This document shows, piece by piece, positions 8,588-18,452 of a stretch of DNA of 64,000 nt. Source of the DNA: an uncultured Eubacteriales bacterium. Lineage in GTDB: Bacteria > Bacillota > Clostridia > Oscillospirales > CAG-272. Position numbers and translations under genes: made by a program. The notes under the pieces were generated by a model. The model was given only the letters and a program-made list of their open reading frames with translations, ran no database searches and was not told the origin of the DNA. Numbering within the stretch: the stretch's first letter is position 1; each line of letters opens with the position of its first letter. The stretch spans positions 1 through 64,000 of the forward strand of contig CAKVOU010000009.1 in assembly GCA_934796165.1 (NCBI GenBank), in the 5' to 3' direction.

Positions 8588-11500
8588 ATGTTTGATTTTT
8601 GCTATCACAAAACACAGACCGTTCTTCATGTCGGATGTGAAAAACCGCACGCCTATTTTATCCCTTATGAGAGTGAGACAGCGGCACTGACCGGTGTCCG
8701 CGGCAGAAGCCGTGACTTTCTTTCCCTGTGCGGAGAGTGGGATTTCCGCTTCTACCCGTCGCTTCTGAACATTGAGGACTTTCTGTCGGAAGCATTCTCC
8801 CGCTCCGGCATGGATAAGATCGACGTTCCGCGCTCCTGGCAGACCATGCTCGGTCGCGGCTACGACACACCCAACTACACCAATGTGGATATGCCCTTCG
8901 CGCTGGATCCGCCCCATGTGCCGGACGACAATCCCTGCGGGCTTTATGTCCGCGACTTCACGGTGACGAAAAAAATGCTGGAAAAGTCCGTCTATCTGAA
9001 CTTTGAGGGCGTGGACTCCTGCTTCTACCTTTTCATCAACGACCGCTTTGTCGGATACAGTCAGGTCAGCCATATGACAAGCGAATTCCTTGTCAACGAG
9101 TACCTGCACGAGGGTGCCAACACGATCAAGGTACTGGTGCTCAAATGGTGCGACGGAACCTACATCGAGGATCAGGACAAATTCCGTTTTTCCGGCATCT
9201 TCAGAGAGGTCTATCTGCTTCTCCGCGACCCGGTACACATCGTCGATCTGTATGTACATCCGACCTTGAACGAGGATTTCTCCGTGGGTGAACTTGTGGT
9301 CGAAGCGGAGCGCAACGGCGACGCGGAAATTTCTTACCGTCTGCTCTCTCCCGAAGGCGCAACAATCGCCGAAGGAAAGACCGGCAAAGAAATCAACATC
9401 CGTGTGGCATCTCCCGTTCTCTGGAACGATGAGGAACCCCGGCTTTACACCCTGCTTCTCTCCTGCGGCTCGGAGCATATCTGCCAGAAGATCGGCTTCA
9501 AGCAGCTGACCATTAAAAACAATGTGCTGTACATCAACGGCAAAAAGGTCAAAGGAAAGGGCGTCAACCGCCACGACAGCCACCCGATCCTCGGATACGC
9601 AACGCCGATGGACCACATGATCCGCGACCTCATGATCATGAAGCAGCACAACATCAACATGATCCGCACCAGCCATTACCCGAACGATCCGCGTTTTCTG
9701 GAATTGTGCGACAGATACGGCTTCTACGTCTGCGACGAGACCGACCTTGAGGCACACGGCTTTGTTTACACCAACTGGGACGAGCTGACGGACGACCCGT
9801 CGTGGCACGACGCCTATGTAGACCGTACCGCCCGGATGTTTGAGCGTGACAAGAACCACGCGTGCGTGATCTTCTGGTCGCTCGGAAACGAATACGGCAT
9901 CGGCTGCAATCAGCGCGCGCAGGCGGACTACATCCACGGACGCGATCCCCATGCCCTCGTTCACTGCGAGGACGCGTCGCGCAGAGAATCCTGGAACAAC
10001 GACGCAAAGAAAAAGGATACTGCGCCGAAGTTCAACCTGGATTACTATGATATCACGAGCCAGATGTACTCGACGCCCGCGGATTTTGACCGCATTTATT
10101 ACAAGCACAGAAAGAACTTCCGTGCTCCGCTCTTCCTTTGCGAATACTCGCACGCCATGGGCAACGGCCCCGGATGTCTCCAGGAATACTGGGACTACAT
10201 TTACTCACATGACGAATTCTTCGGCGGCTGTGTCTGGGAATTCTGTGATCATTCGGTCGCAACGGGCGACAACATTTACGGGAACCCCAAATACGTCTAC
10301 GGCGGAGACTTCGGCGACAGCCCGAACTGCTCCAACTTCTGCGTGGACGGACTGGTATATCCCGATCGTCGTCCGCACATGGGACTTCTCGAATACAAGC
10401 AGGTCATCAAGCCCTTCCGCATTGACGGATTCGACCAGGCAACCGGAAAACTGAAATTCCGCAGTCTCCGGTTCTTCAAGGATATGTCCGACCTCGATCT
10501 GTATTACACAATCGAACGCGACGGGCAGATTATCCGGGAGGGACATTTCACCGCCATTTCCGTCAAGCCGCAGACCGTGCGCGTCTTCACAATCGCTCTC
10601 TCCGGACTTGCACTGACCGGCGAATGCTATCTGAACCTGTCCCTCCGCACAGGCGAAACCAAGCCGTGGGCGAAGATCGGCTACGAAGTCGGGTTTGACC
10701 AGATCAGACTGGAAAGCCTGATCGAAACGGCCTCCCTCCTCGATGCGGTTGCACCCGACGCAGGCATTTACGCAACCGAGGACGACCGTAACGTGACCAT
10801 TCACACCAACGAAACGGTTTACACCGTAAATAAACAGCGCGGACTGATTACCTCCATCGTGGACAACGGCAGAGAGATGCTGACAACACCGGTTACTCCG
10901 ACCGTCTGGCGCGCTCCGACCGACAATGACCGTAATGTAAGAAACATCTGGCACAACTTCGGCTTTGACCGTGCGCACGTCAAGTGCTATGCCTGCTCGC
11001 TCGGTGAAGTAACCGATAAAACCGTCAAGGTCCATGCGTCTCTTTCGCTTGGCGGTGACACCTATCCGACCTTCCTCCGCATGACGGTAGTCTACACCTT
11101 CCTCTCCGATGGCGGCGTCATCCTCGACTTCGACAACACCGTCTGGAAGGACGCGCACTACCTGCCCCGCTTCGGCGTTCAGTTCAATATGCCGGAAGGC
11201 AACGAACGCCTCGGTTACTTCGGAAGAGGTCCCGAGGAAAGCTACGTGGACAAACGCTGGGCGTCTCATGAGGGCGAATTCCACACCACTGTGACCGAAC
11301 ACTTTGAGCATTACATCAAGCCGCAGGAAAACCTCGCGCACGCGGATACCCATTGGATGTATGTCACTTCCCTGACCGGTCACGGTCTGCTTGCGGCAAA
11401 GGATGACCAGCCGTTCAGCTTCAATTGCTCGCACTATACGCCGGAGCAGCTGACCGAAACCATGCACGATTACGAACTGACCCCGATGAAGGAAACCTGC

Positions 11501-11662
11501 GTCAACATCGACGCGCGTCACAACGGAATTGGCTCCAACTCCTGCGGTTCGGTGCTCTACGAGCATTGGCAGTTCAAGGATAAACATTTCGGCTTCCGCT
11601 TCCGTCTCGTTCCCGTGTTCATCAATGACACGGACGCTTACGCGGAATCCCGCAAGAAATAA
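8588..11662 (+). CDS. lacZ: Beta-galactosidase, GH2 family (LacZ type)
   Basis: The 1024-residue protein equals E. coli LacZ in length. It has the GH2 sugar-binding domain, immunoglobulin-like domains, the TIM barrel and the C-terminal beta-galactosidase small-chain domain (VWRAPTDND). The acid/base is E435 in SLGNE, and the nucleophile is E519 in CEYSHAMGN. No signal peptide is present, so it is cytoplasmic and hydrolyses imported beta-galactosides. I start at 8588 because the predicted transcript begins near 8549. The clearest ribosome site (GGAAAGG at about 8554) instead fits a tiny frame ATG-CCG-GGC-TGA at 8571, ending seven bases before lacZ. No permease or regulator gene is adjacent; a strong terminator follows. 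Confidence 0.92.
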   Translation: MFDFCYHKTQTVLHVGCEKPHAYFIPYESETAALTGVRGRSRDFLSLCGEWDFRFYPSLLNIEDFLSEAFSRSGMDKIDVPRSWQTMLGRGYDTPNYTNVDMPFALDPPHVPDDNPCGLYVRDFTVTKKMLEKSVYLNFEGVDSCFYLFINDRFVGYSQVSHMTSEFLVNEYLHEGANTIKVLVLKWCDGTYIEDQDKFRFSGIFREVYLLLRDPVHIVDLYVHPTLNEDFSVGELVVEAERNGDAEISYRLLSPEGATIAEGKTGKEINIRVASPVLWNDEEPRLYTLLLSCGSEHICQKIGFKQLTIKNNVLYINGKKVKGKGVNRHDSHPILGYATPMDHMIRDLMIMKQHNINMIRTSHYPNDPRFLELCDRYGFYVCDETDLEAHGFVYTNWDELTDDPSWHDAYVDRTARMFERDKNHACVIFWSLGNEYGIGCNQRAQADYIHGRDPHALVHCEDASRRESWNNDAKKKDTAPKFNLDYYDITSQMYSTPADFDRIYYKHRKNFRAPLFLCEYSHAMGNGPGCLQEYWDYIYSHDEFFGGCVWEFCDHSVATGDNIYGNPKYVYGGDFGDSPNCSNFCVDGLVYPDRRPHMGLLEYKQVIKPFRIDGFDQATGKLKFRSLRFFKDMSDLDLYYTIERDGQIIREGHFTAISVKPQTVRVFTIALSGLALTGECYLNLSLRTGETKPWAKIGYEVGFDQIRLESLIETASLLDAVAPDAGIYATEDDRNVTIHTNETVYTVNKQRGLITSIVDNGREMLTTPVTPTVWRAPTDNDRNVRNIWHNFGFDRAHVKCYACSLGEVTDKTVKVHASLSLGGDTYPTFLRMTVVYTFLSDGGVILDFDNTVWKDAHYLPRFGVQFNMPEGNERLGYFGRGPEESYVDKRWASHEGEFHTTVTEHFEHYIKPQENLAHADTHWMYVTSLTGHGLLAAKDDQPFSFNCSHYTPEQLTETMHDYELTPMKETCVNIDARHNGIGSNSCGSVLYEHWQFKDKHFGFRFRLVPVFINDTDAYAESRKK

Positions 11663-11700
11663 TTCCCCGGTTCCTGCTGATTTATCTGTAAATTCAGGCA

Positions 11701-11755
11701 AAACAGCCGCGCACACGGTTCATTTGTTCCGTGTGTGCGGCTGTTTCGGTTTTTC
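11701..11755 (+). terminator. Rho-independent terminator of lacZ
   Basis: AAACAGCCGCGCACACGG (11701-11718) pairs with CCGTGTGTGCGGCTGTTT (11729-11746), with one mismatch, and is followed by CGGTTTTTC. Confidence 0.85.
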
Positions 11756-11820
11756 AACACCGCGGCATACTTATAAACACAAACAGCAAAATGTATCAAT
11801 TACCTAAAACCATTGAAACC

Positions 11821-11860
11821 GCAAAAACCGCTCCCACAGCGTGTGAGAGCGGCTTTTTGT
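11821..11860 (-). terminator. Terminator of fba (probably bidirectional)
   Basis: A stem of CCGCTC plus ACA (11828-11838) against TGT plus GAGCGG (11842-11852) is flanked by A and T runs on both sides, so it can act on either strand. On the minus strand it follows the fba stop by about 55 bases. Confidence 0.7.
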
Positions 11861-11916
11861 TTTGCGCGGACGCACTCCGGGACGGAAGCATCCGACACAT
11901 ATTTCCGAATTGTAGC

Positions 11917-12783
11917 TTACGCCTTGTTGACGGAGCCGAACAGTTCCATCTTCTCCTTGACCGTTGCCTTGATCGCTTCCACACCGGGTGCGAGGAGCTT
12001 TCTCGGGTCAAAGCCCTTGCCTTCGAGATCCTTGCCTGCTTCCACGTACTTACGGGTAGCAGCCGCAAATGCGAGCTGGCACTCGGTATTGACGTTAATC
12101 TTGGAAACACCGAGGGAGATCGCCTTCTTGATCATGTCAGCGGGGATACCGGTACCGCCGTGCAGAACGAGGGGCATGGAGTCGCCGACCTTTTCGGAAA
12201 CAGCGGCAAGCACGTCAAAACGGAGTCCGGGCCAGTTTGCGGGATACTTGCCGTGAATGTTGCCGATTCCGGCAGCCAGCATGGTAACGCCGAGGTCGGC
12301 GATCATCTTGCATTCGTTCGGATCTGCGCATTCGCCCATACCGACAACGCCGTCCTCTTCGCCGCCGATCGCGCCGACTTCCGCTTCCAGGGAAAGCCCC
12401 AGAGCGTTTGCAACGTGAACCAATTCGGTGGTCTTTTCCACGTTCTCGGCGATCGGATAATGCGAACCGTCAAACATGATGGAGGAGAAGCCTGCCTTGA
12501 TGCACTTGTAGCAGCCTTCATAGGTGCCGTGGTCCAGATGCAGAGCGACCGGAACGGTGATTCCGAGGGAATCCACCATTGCGTCAACCATTGCGGCGAC
12601 GACCGGGAAACCGCCCATATATTTGCCCGCACCCTCGGAAACGCCGAGAATCACAGGGGACTTCTGCTCTTCTGCGGTCTGCAGAATTGCCTTGGTCCAT
12701 TCCAGATTATTGATGTTGAACTGACCGACCGCATAGTGACCGGCCTTTGCTTTGGCAAGCATTTCTTTTGCGGAAACTAACAT
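11917..12783 (-). CDS. fba: Class II fructose-bisphosphate aldolase
   Basis: The 288-residue enzyme is the zinc-dependent aldolase of glycolysis and gluconeogenesis, splitting fructose 1,6-bisphosphate into dihydroxyacetone phosphate and glyceraldehyde 3-phosphate. Visible landmarks are GQFNINNLEW near the N-terminus, HLDHG with catalytic Asp and metal-binding His, the EAEVGAIGG loop, and the phosphate-binding LHGGTGIP and INVNTECQ segments. Two ATGs lie six bases apart; I use the second (MLVSAKEML), since AGGAG is seven bases before it and only one base before the first. It is monocistronic with its own promoter and terminator. Confidence 0.92.
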   Translation of the reverse strand: MLVSAKEMLAKAKAGHYAVGQFNINNLEWTKAILQTAEEQKSPVILGVSEGAGKYMGGFPVVAAMVDAMVDSLGITVPVALHLDHGTYEGCYKCIKAGFSSIMFDGSHYPIAENVEKTTELVHVANALGLSLEAEVGAIGGEEDGVVGMGECADPNECKMIADLGVTMLAAGIGNIHGKYPANWPGLRFDVLAAVSEKVGDSMPLVLHGGTGIPADMIKKAISLGVSKINVNTECQLAFAAATRKYVEAGKDLEGKGFDPRKLLAPGVEAIKATVKEKMELFGSVNKA

Positions 12784-12824
12784 TTTCATTCTCCTTGCTC
12801 TTGGCATAATATTTTTTCGTATTT

Positions 12825-12853
12825 ATTATACACGCTTCCCCTCAAAAAATCAA
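12825..12853 (-). promoter_or_regulatory. Promoter of fba
   Basis: On the minus strand TTGATT (12848-12853), 17 bases, TATAAT (12825-12830), about 41 bases before the start codon. Confidence 0.75.
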
Positions 12854-12997
12854 GAGATTTCCCGAATTTGAAGAAATATTTTCCCGTTCTTTGCCAAACC
12901 GGGTACCCAATCACGGATGCCCGGTATTTCAGGAACATTCCTCTCCGGGAATCTGAAAAATTCAAAGGTTATTCATGCAAAAAAGCCGGAAAACCGG

Positions 12998-13026
12998 TTG
13001 AATTCCGTTCAGTATTATGATATAAT
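12998..13026 (+). promoter_or_regulatory. Promoter of iorAB
   Basis: TTGAAT (12998-13003), 17 bases, TATAAT (13021-13026), about 55 bases before the iorA start codon. Confidence 0.7.
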
Positions 13027-13081
13027 GAATTATTATACAAGCCGGACTGTCAGATTTGATTTATCCGAAAAGAGGTACCCT

Positions 13082-14830
13082 ATGAAAAAAATGATGATCG
13101 GCAACGAAGCGGTTGCCAGAGGATTGTTTGAGGCGGGATGCCGGGTCATTTCTTCCTATCCCGGAACGCCATCCACCGAAATCACTGAATTTGCCGCAAA
13201 CTATGATGAGATCCGCTGCGAGTGGGCGCCCAACGAAAAGGTCGCCATGGAGGTCGCGTTCGGTGCCTCTCTTGCGGGTGCGCGTTCCGCCTGTGCCATG
13301 AAACACGTCGGGCTGAATGTTGCGGCGGATCCCCTCTTCACCCTCTCCTACACAGGCGTCCGCGGCGGACTTGTCGTCTGCGTAGCAGATGACCCCGGAA
13401 TGCATTCGTCCCAGAACGAACAGGATTCCCGCCACTACGCAATCGCCGCAAAGCTTCCGATGCTGGAACCGGCGGACTCCTTTGAAGCAAAGGAATTTGC
13501 AAAACTCGCGTTTGAATTGTCCGAACTCTATGATACGCCCGTCCTTCTCCGGATGTGTACCCGCATTGCACACTCCCAGAATGTGGTGGAGCTGAACGAC
13601 TGCACCGACAACGGGCTGAAAGAATACGTCAAGGAGCCGCAGAAATACATCATGTCCCCCGCAAACGCCATCCGCCGCCATCCTGTCGTGGAGGAACGGC
13701 TCAAAAAGCTCGCGGAATACGCGGAGACCTCTCCTCTGAACCGCGAGGAGCATGGGGACGGATCGCTCGGCATCATCACGTCGGGGACCTCTTATCAATA
13801 TGTCAAGGAAGTGTTCGGAGACTCCGGAAAAGTCAGTATACTGAAGCTCGGCATGGTACATCCGCTCCCGGAAAAGAAGATCCGGGATTTTGCCGCAAGC
13901 GTCAGCCGGCTCGTCGTCGTAGAGGAACTGGATCCCGTGATCGAAACCTACTGTAAATCGCTTGGCCTTACGGTCGAGGGCAAGAATCTCTTCCCGCTCA
14001 CGGGGGAATTTTCGCAGTCACTTGTCGCCCGTGTGTTCGGCTTTTCTGACAAGCCGTACACAAAATGCGAGGAAGCACTTCCCGTCCGTCCGCCTGTTAT
14101 GTGCGCGGGTTGCCCGCACCGGGGGATGTTCTACGTTCTTGCCAAGAATAAAATCACCGTACTCGGCGACATCGGCTGTTACACGCTCGGCTCCGCACAG
14201 CCGCTGAACGCCATTGATTCGGTGCTCTGCATGGGCGCGTCGGTATCCGGTATCCACGGCTTCAACAAAGCACGCGGCACGGAAACCGAGAAAAAAACCG
14301 TTGCCGTGATCGGCGACTCCACCTTTATGCACTCAGGTATTACGGGGCTTGTCAACATCGCGTACAACGCATCAAATTCCACCGTTATCATTCTCGATAA
14401 CAGCATCACCGGTATGACGGGTCATCAGCAGAACCCGACGACGGGATACAACATCAAAGGCGATCCCGCCTCCAAGGTGGATCTGGAAACGCTCTGCCGC
14501 GCCGTCGGCATCCGTCGGGTGCGTGTGGTCGATCCGTATGACCTTGCCGCCTGCGAGACAGCGCTGAGAGAAGAACTTGCGGCAGAAGAACCGTCGGTCA
14601 TCATTTCGCGCCGCCCCTGCGTACTCTTAAAATATGTGAAGCCCGGGAAGCCGCTTACGGTAAACAAAGACAAGTGCCGTTCCTGCAAAAAGTGCATGAA
14701 GCTCGGCTGCCCTGCTATCTCCATGAAGGACGGAAAAGCCGCCATTGACGCAACTCTCTGCATCGGTTGCGGAGTCTGCCGTCAGCTCTGCGCGTTCGGC
14801 GCGCTCGCGGGTGAGGAGGAAAACGCATGA
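13082..14830 (+). CDS. iorA: Indolepyruvate:ferredoxin oxidoreductase alpha subunit
   Basis: The 582-residue subunit combines an N-terminal pyrimidine-binding domain (GNEAVARGLFEAGCRVISSYPGTPS), a central thiamine-diphosphate domain (CAGCPHRG and GDIGCYTLG) and a C-terminal 2x[4Fe-4S] ferredoxin-like segment, with CRSCKKCMKLGCP and CIGCGVCRQLC. Family members oxidatively decarboxylate aryl pyruvates from aromatic amino-acid transamination to acyl-CoA, reducing ferredoxin. The ATG start follows AAGAGGT; the open frame extends 55 codons upstream across the promoter and is ignored there. It overlaps iorB by four bases. Oxygen-sensitive chemistry fits an anaerobe. Confidence 0.92.
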   Translation: MKKMMIGNEAVARGLFEAGCRVISSYPGTPSTEITEFAANYDEIRCEWAPNEKVAMEVAFGASLAGARSACAMKHVGLNVAADPLFTLSYTGVRGGLVVCVADDPGMHSSQNEQDSRHYAIAAKLPMLEPADSFEAKEFAKLAFELSELYDTPVLLRMCTRIAHSQNVVELNDCTDNGLKEYVKEPQKYIMSPANAIRRHPVVEERLKKLAEYAETSPLNREEHGDGSLGIITSGTSYQYVKEVFGDSGKVSILKLGMVHPLPEKKIRDFAASVSRLVVVEELDPVIETYCKSLGLTVEGKNLFPLTGEFSQSLVARVFGFSDKPYTKCEEALPVRPPVMCAGCPHRGMFYVLAKNKITVLGDIGCYTLGSAQPLNAIDSVLCMGASVSGIHGFNKARGTETEKKTVAVIGDSTFMHSGITGLVNIAYNASNSTVIILDNSITGMTGHQQNPTTGYNIKGDPASKVDLETLCRAVGIRRVRVVDPYDLAACETALREELAAEEPSVIISRRPCVLLKYVKPGKPLTVNKDKCRSCKKCMKLGCPAISMKDGKAAIDATLCIGCGVCRQLCAFGALAGEEENA

Positions 14831-15405
14831 AAACAGTCAATCTGATGATCGTCGGCGTCGGCGGTCAGGGTACGCTTCTCGCAAGCAAACTGCTCGGAGC
14901 ACTGCTTGTTAACGAAAATTATGAGGTCAAGGTTTCAGAGGTCCACGGAATGAGTCAGCGCGGCGGAAGCGTCGTGACCTATGTCCGTTTCGGCGATCCC
15001 GGCAAAGTTTACTCCCCGATTGTTGATAAGGGCGAGGCGGACTATATCGTCGCTTTTGAGAAGCTGGAGGCGGCGCGGTACGCCGATCACCTGGCGCCGG
15101 ACGGAAGGATCATTGTCAATACCCGAGAGACCGACCCGATGCCTGTCATCACCGGCGCCATGACCTACCCTCATGGTGTTCTGGAGGAACTGTCCGGCAA
15201 AGGGGTGACCATCGACGGACTGGACGCTCTCTCGCTTGCCATGAAAGCCGGTTCTCCGAAGGCGGTCAACATTGTGCTGATGGGTCGCCTTGCGCGGTAC
15301 TTCCCGTTTGACAAATCCAGATGGCTGGATGCGCTGAATGCCGTCGTCAAGCCGAAATTCCTTGAAATCAATCAAAAGGCGTTTGATCTTGGATACAACG
15401 CGTAA
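14827..15405 (+). CDS. iorB: Indolepyruvate:ferredoxin oxidoreductase beta subunit
   Basis: This 192-residue subunit belongs to the pyruvate:ferredoxin oxidoreductase gamma family, seen in GVGGQGTLLASKLLG near the start and SEVHGMSQRGGSV, which binds the CoA/TPP side of the active site. It forms the heterodimer with IorA. Its ATG overlaps the iorA stop codon (ATGA), so the two are translationally coupled. A strong terminator follows about 55 bases after the stop. Confidence 0.92.
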   Translation: MKTVNLMIVGVGGQGTLLASKLLGALLVNENYEVKVSEVHGMSQRGGSVVTYVRFGDPGKVYSPIVDKGEADYIVAFEKLEAARYADHLAPDGRIIVNTRETDPMPVITGAMTYPHGVLEELSGKGVTIDGLDALSLAMKAGSPKAVNIVLMGRLARYFPFDKSRWLDALNAVVKPKFLEINQKAFDLGYNA

Positions 15406-15460
15406 CGGAAAAGGTTTCCTGTGCTACCCATCAAGATAAGCATATCAAATTGATTCAAGA

Positions 15461-15490
15461 AAAACAGACTCCGTTTGGAGTCTGTTTTTT
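15461..15490 (+). terminator. Rho-independent terminator of iorAB
   Basis: CAGACTCC (15465-15472), loop GTTT, GGAGTCTG (15477-15484), then a six-T run. Confidence 0.85.
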
Positions 15491-15587
15491 GGTTGCCTGA
15501 ACTTCTTCGGCAAGCCGTCCTGGTCAGACGTTGATTCCGGTGTTTGCCCCGGACACTTCCGAAGACCAGAGCAAACACGCCGATAGT

Positions 15588-15618
15588 ACAAAAAGCGGAA
15601 CGGTTTCCCGTTCCGCTT
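15588..15618 (-). terminator. Rho-independent terminator of rpsU
   Basis: AAGCGGAACGG (15593-15603) pairs exactly with CCGTTCCGCTT (15608-15618) around a four-base loop. On the minus strand it runs into TTTTTGTAC, 12 bases after the rpsU stop. Confidence 0.85.
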
Positions 15619-15630
15619 GATGAAGTTCCA

Positions 15631-15807
15631 TTATTTGTACTTACGCTTGCGTGCAGCTTCAGACTTTTTCTTACGCTTGACGCTGGGCTTTTCGTAGTGC
15701 TCTCTCTTACGGAGCTCGGTGAGAACGCCGGAACGTGCGCACTGACGCTTGAAGCGGCGAAGGGCGCTGTCCAAGGACTCGCCTTCTTTGACCTTCACTT
15801 CTGCCAT
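15631..15807 (-). CDS. rpsU: 30S ribosomal protein S21
   Basis: This 58-residue basic protein begins MAEVKVKEGESLDSALRRFK and ends in a lysine/arginine-rich tail (KRKKKSEAARKRKYK), the standard S21 layout. S21 binds the small subunit near the anti-Shine-Dalgarno region. The ATG follows a GGAGGG ribosome site. It has its own consensus promoter and terminator and so forms a single-gene unit immediately downstream of leuS on the same strand. Confidence 0.93.
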   Translation of the reverse strand: MAEVKVKEGESLDSALRRFKRQCARSGVLTELRKREHYEKPSVKRKKKSEAARKRKYK

Positions 15808-15884
15808 TTCTGTTTTCCCTCCCTCCGCTGTAACAAGGACATATTCGCGGAAGAAGAATTGCTGCTTCCACGGTCACGCTCAAT

Positions 15885-15913
15885 ATTATACACTTTTCCG
15901 GACGTCCTGTCAA
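15885..15913 (-). promoter_or_regulatory. Promoter of rpsU
   Basis: On the minus strand TTGACA (15908-15913), 17 bases, TATAAT (15885-15890): a full consensus match. Confidence 0.85.
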
Positions 15914-16020
15914 GTGGTTTTTGCACATTTTCCGAAAACCTTGGCGGAAATTCCGTAGGCGGTGTTCCGCCGCAGAAATACGTGCGGGACCATGGCATCG
16001 CCCGCGCGACTGTTCCGGGA

Positions 16021-18417
16021 TCAGCGGACCACGATATTGACGATCCGGTTGGGAACCGCGATTTCCTTGACGATCGTTTTTCCTTCCAACTGTGCCGAAA
16101 CGACCCGCTTTGCCTCCTCCAGCGCCTGCTCCTTCGGGCAGTTCATGGGAAGCGTTACGGTTCCGCGCACCTTGCCGTTGATCTGCACCGCGACCTCGAC
16201 CGTGTCATCCACCGTCTTGGATTCATCAAACTCGGGCCAGGGTGCCAGCGTGCAGAGCCCCTTCTCGCCGAGTCCCTGCCAGATCTCCTCAGCCAAATGC
16301 GGAGCAAACGGTGACAGAAGGCGGATGAACACACTAAGTTCATCGCGCGTCAGAGAGCCGTTGTCAAACACCTCGTTGATAAACGACATCATGGCAGCGA
16401 TCGCCGTATTGAATTTCAGCTCCTCAATGTCGGAGGACACCTTTTTCACGGTCTTGTGGAGGAGCGCTTCCAGCTTCGGGGACGCGCCGCTTCCCTTGAC
16501 CATTCCGGGCAGGTCAGCCACGCGCTCAAGGAACCGCTTGCAGCCCTTGACACCGTTTTCCGACCACGGCGCCGCGCTTGCGTAATCGCCCATAAAGAGT
16601 ACATAGGTACGCAGCGTGTCCGCGCCGTACTGATCGACAATATCATTGGGATCGATGACATTTCCCTTGGATTTGGACATTTTCTCGCCGTCAGGACCCA
16701 GAATCAAGCCCTGTGCGGTACGCTTCGCATACGGCTCCGACGTGGGAACCACGCCAAGATCATAGAGGAACTTGTACCAGAAGCGGGAGTAAATCATGTG
16801 ACGCGTGACGTGCTCCATGCCGCCGTTGTACCAGTCAACCGGCATCCAGTATCTGAGCAGCTCCGGGTCTGCAAACGCTTTGTCGTTGTGCGGGTCAATA
16901 TACCGGAGGAAATACCAGGAGGAGCCTGCCCACTGCGGCATGGTGTCCGTCTCGCGCTTCGCGTCACCGCCGCACTTCGGACACTTGCAGTTGACATAGG
17001 ACGGAATCTTGGCAAGCGGGCTTTCTCCGCCCTCGCCGGGCTCAAAGTTTTCGACCGGCGGGAGCTTCAAAGGAAGCTCGTCATACGGTACGGGAACCAT
17101 ACCGCACTTGGGACAATGCACAATCGGGATCGGCTCGCCCCAGTAACGCTGGCGGTTGAACGCCCAGTCCTTCATTTTGAACTGGACACCCTTCTCGCCG
17201 ATTCCCTTTTCTTCAAGGTAAGCAAGCATCTTTTCGATGGCTTCTTTTTTGGTGGTGATGCCGTCAAGAAATCCGGAATTGATCATGGCTCCGTCGCCGG
17301 TATAAGCCGCCTCATTGACGTTACCGCCCTCGATAACGGGAATGATGTCAATGCCGAATTTCTTTGCAAACGCGTAGTCACGCTCATCATGCGCGGGGAC
17401 CGCCATGATCGCGCCGGTGCCGTATCCCATCATGACGTAGTCGGAGATATAGATCGGCACTTCCTTGCCCGTTACGGGGTTGATTGCACTGATTCCTTCA
17501 ATACGGATCCCCGTTTTTTCCTTAACCAGCTGAGTGCGCTCAAACTCGGTCTTTTTGGCGCATTCCGTGCGGTATGCGTCCAGCGCGTCGATGTTGGCGA
17601 TGCGGTCGCGGTACTTCTCGATCACGGGATGCTCCGGCGCAATGACCATAAAGGTCACGCCGAAAAGCGTGTCGGGACGGGTGGTATAGATACGGAGGCT
17701 TTCGTCCGCCCCCTTCAGGCTGAAATTGACGAACGCACCGGTCGATTTGCCGATCCAGTTGATCTGCTGCTGCTTGATGTTTGGCAGGTAATCCACCTCA
17801 TCAAGACCCTGAAGCAGTTTGTCCGCATACTCGGTAATCCGCAGATACCAGACATCCTTGGATTTCTGAATGACGTCGCTGTGGCAGATGTCGCATTTGC
17901 CGCCCTGGGAGTCCTCGTTCGACAGAACGACCTTGCAGGACGGGCAATAGTTGACCAGCGCCGTATCCCGGAACACCAGTCCCTTTTCAAACATCTTGAG
18001 GAAGATCCACTGCGTCCACTTGTAATAGCCTTCCTCCGTCGTGTCGATCACGCGTTCCCAGTCAAAGGAAAAGCCGACACGCTTGAGCTGACCCGTGAAG
18101 CGGACCTTGTTGCGGTCGGTCACGATACGCGGATGGGTATTGGTCTTGATCGCGGTATTCTCGGTCGGAAGTCCGAACGCGTCAAAACCGATCGGGAACA
18201 GTACATTGTAGCCCTGCATTCTTCTCTTGCGGCTGATAACTTCAAGTCCGGAATACGCCTTGATGTGTCCGACGTGCATTCCCGCGCCCGACGGATACGG
18301 GAATTCCACAAGCGCATAATATTTCTTCTTGGTAAAATCATTGACGGCGCGGAAAGCATGCTGCTTCTCCCACTCCGCCTGCCATTTGGATTCAATGGCG
18401 GAAAAATCGTACTTCAT
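16021..18417 (-). CDS. leuS: Leucyl-tRNA synthetase
   Basis: The 798-residue class I synthetase carries the HIGH-type motif as HVGH (residues 48-51), the CP1 editing domain with the TTRPDTLFG region, zinc-binding CPSC/CDIC and CPKC pairs, the KMSKS motif intact, and a C-terminal anticodon-binding domain. It charges tRNA-Leu. The chosen ATG follows AAGGAGA. An open frame extends upstream through the leader and is non-coding. Expression is controlled by a T-box leader with its own promoter, so transcription should rise when tRNA-Leu is uncharged. The length is normal for Firmicutes. Confidence 0.95.
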   Translation of the reverse strand: MKYDFSAIESKWQAEWEKQHAFRAVNDFTKKKYYALVEFPYPSGAGMHVGHIKAYSGLEVISRKRRMQGYNVLFPIGFDAFGLPTENTAIKTNTHPRIVTDRNKVRFTGQLKRVGFSFDWERVIDTTEEGYYKWTQWIFLKMFEKGLVFRDTALVNYCPSCKVVLSNEDSQGGKCDICHSDVIQKSKDVWYLRITEYADKLLQGLDEVDYLPNIKQQQINWIGKSTGAFVNFSLKGADESLRIYTTRPDTLFGVTFMVIAPEHPVIEKYRDRIANIDALDAYRTECAKKTEFERTQLVKEKTGIRIEGISAINPVTGKEVPIYISDYVMMGYGTGAIMAVPAHDERDYAFAKKFGIDIIPVIEGGNVNEAAYTGDGAMINSGFLDGITTKKEAIEKMLAYLEEKGIGEKGVQFKMKDWAFNRQRYWGEPIPIVHCPKCGMVPVPYDELPLKLPPVENFEPGEGGESPLAKIPSYVNCKCPKCGGDAKRETDTMPQWAGSSWYFLRYIDPHNDKAFADPELLRYWMPVDWYNGGMEHVTRHMIYSRFWYKFLYDLGVVPTSEPYAKRTAQGLILGPDGEKMSKSKGNVIDPNDIVDQYGADTLRTYVLFMGDYASAAPWSENGVKGCKRFLERVADLPGMVKGSGASPKLEALLHKTVKKVSSDIEELKFNTAIAAMMSFINEVFDNGSLTRDELSVFIRLLSPFAPHLAEEIWQGLGEKGLCTLAPWPEFDESKTVDDTVEVAVQINGKVRGTVTLPMNCPKEQALEEAKRVVSAQLEGKTIVKEIAVPNRIVNIVVR

Positions 18418-18452
18418 GATAAAACTGCTTCTCCTTGCAATGTTTTTTCTAA

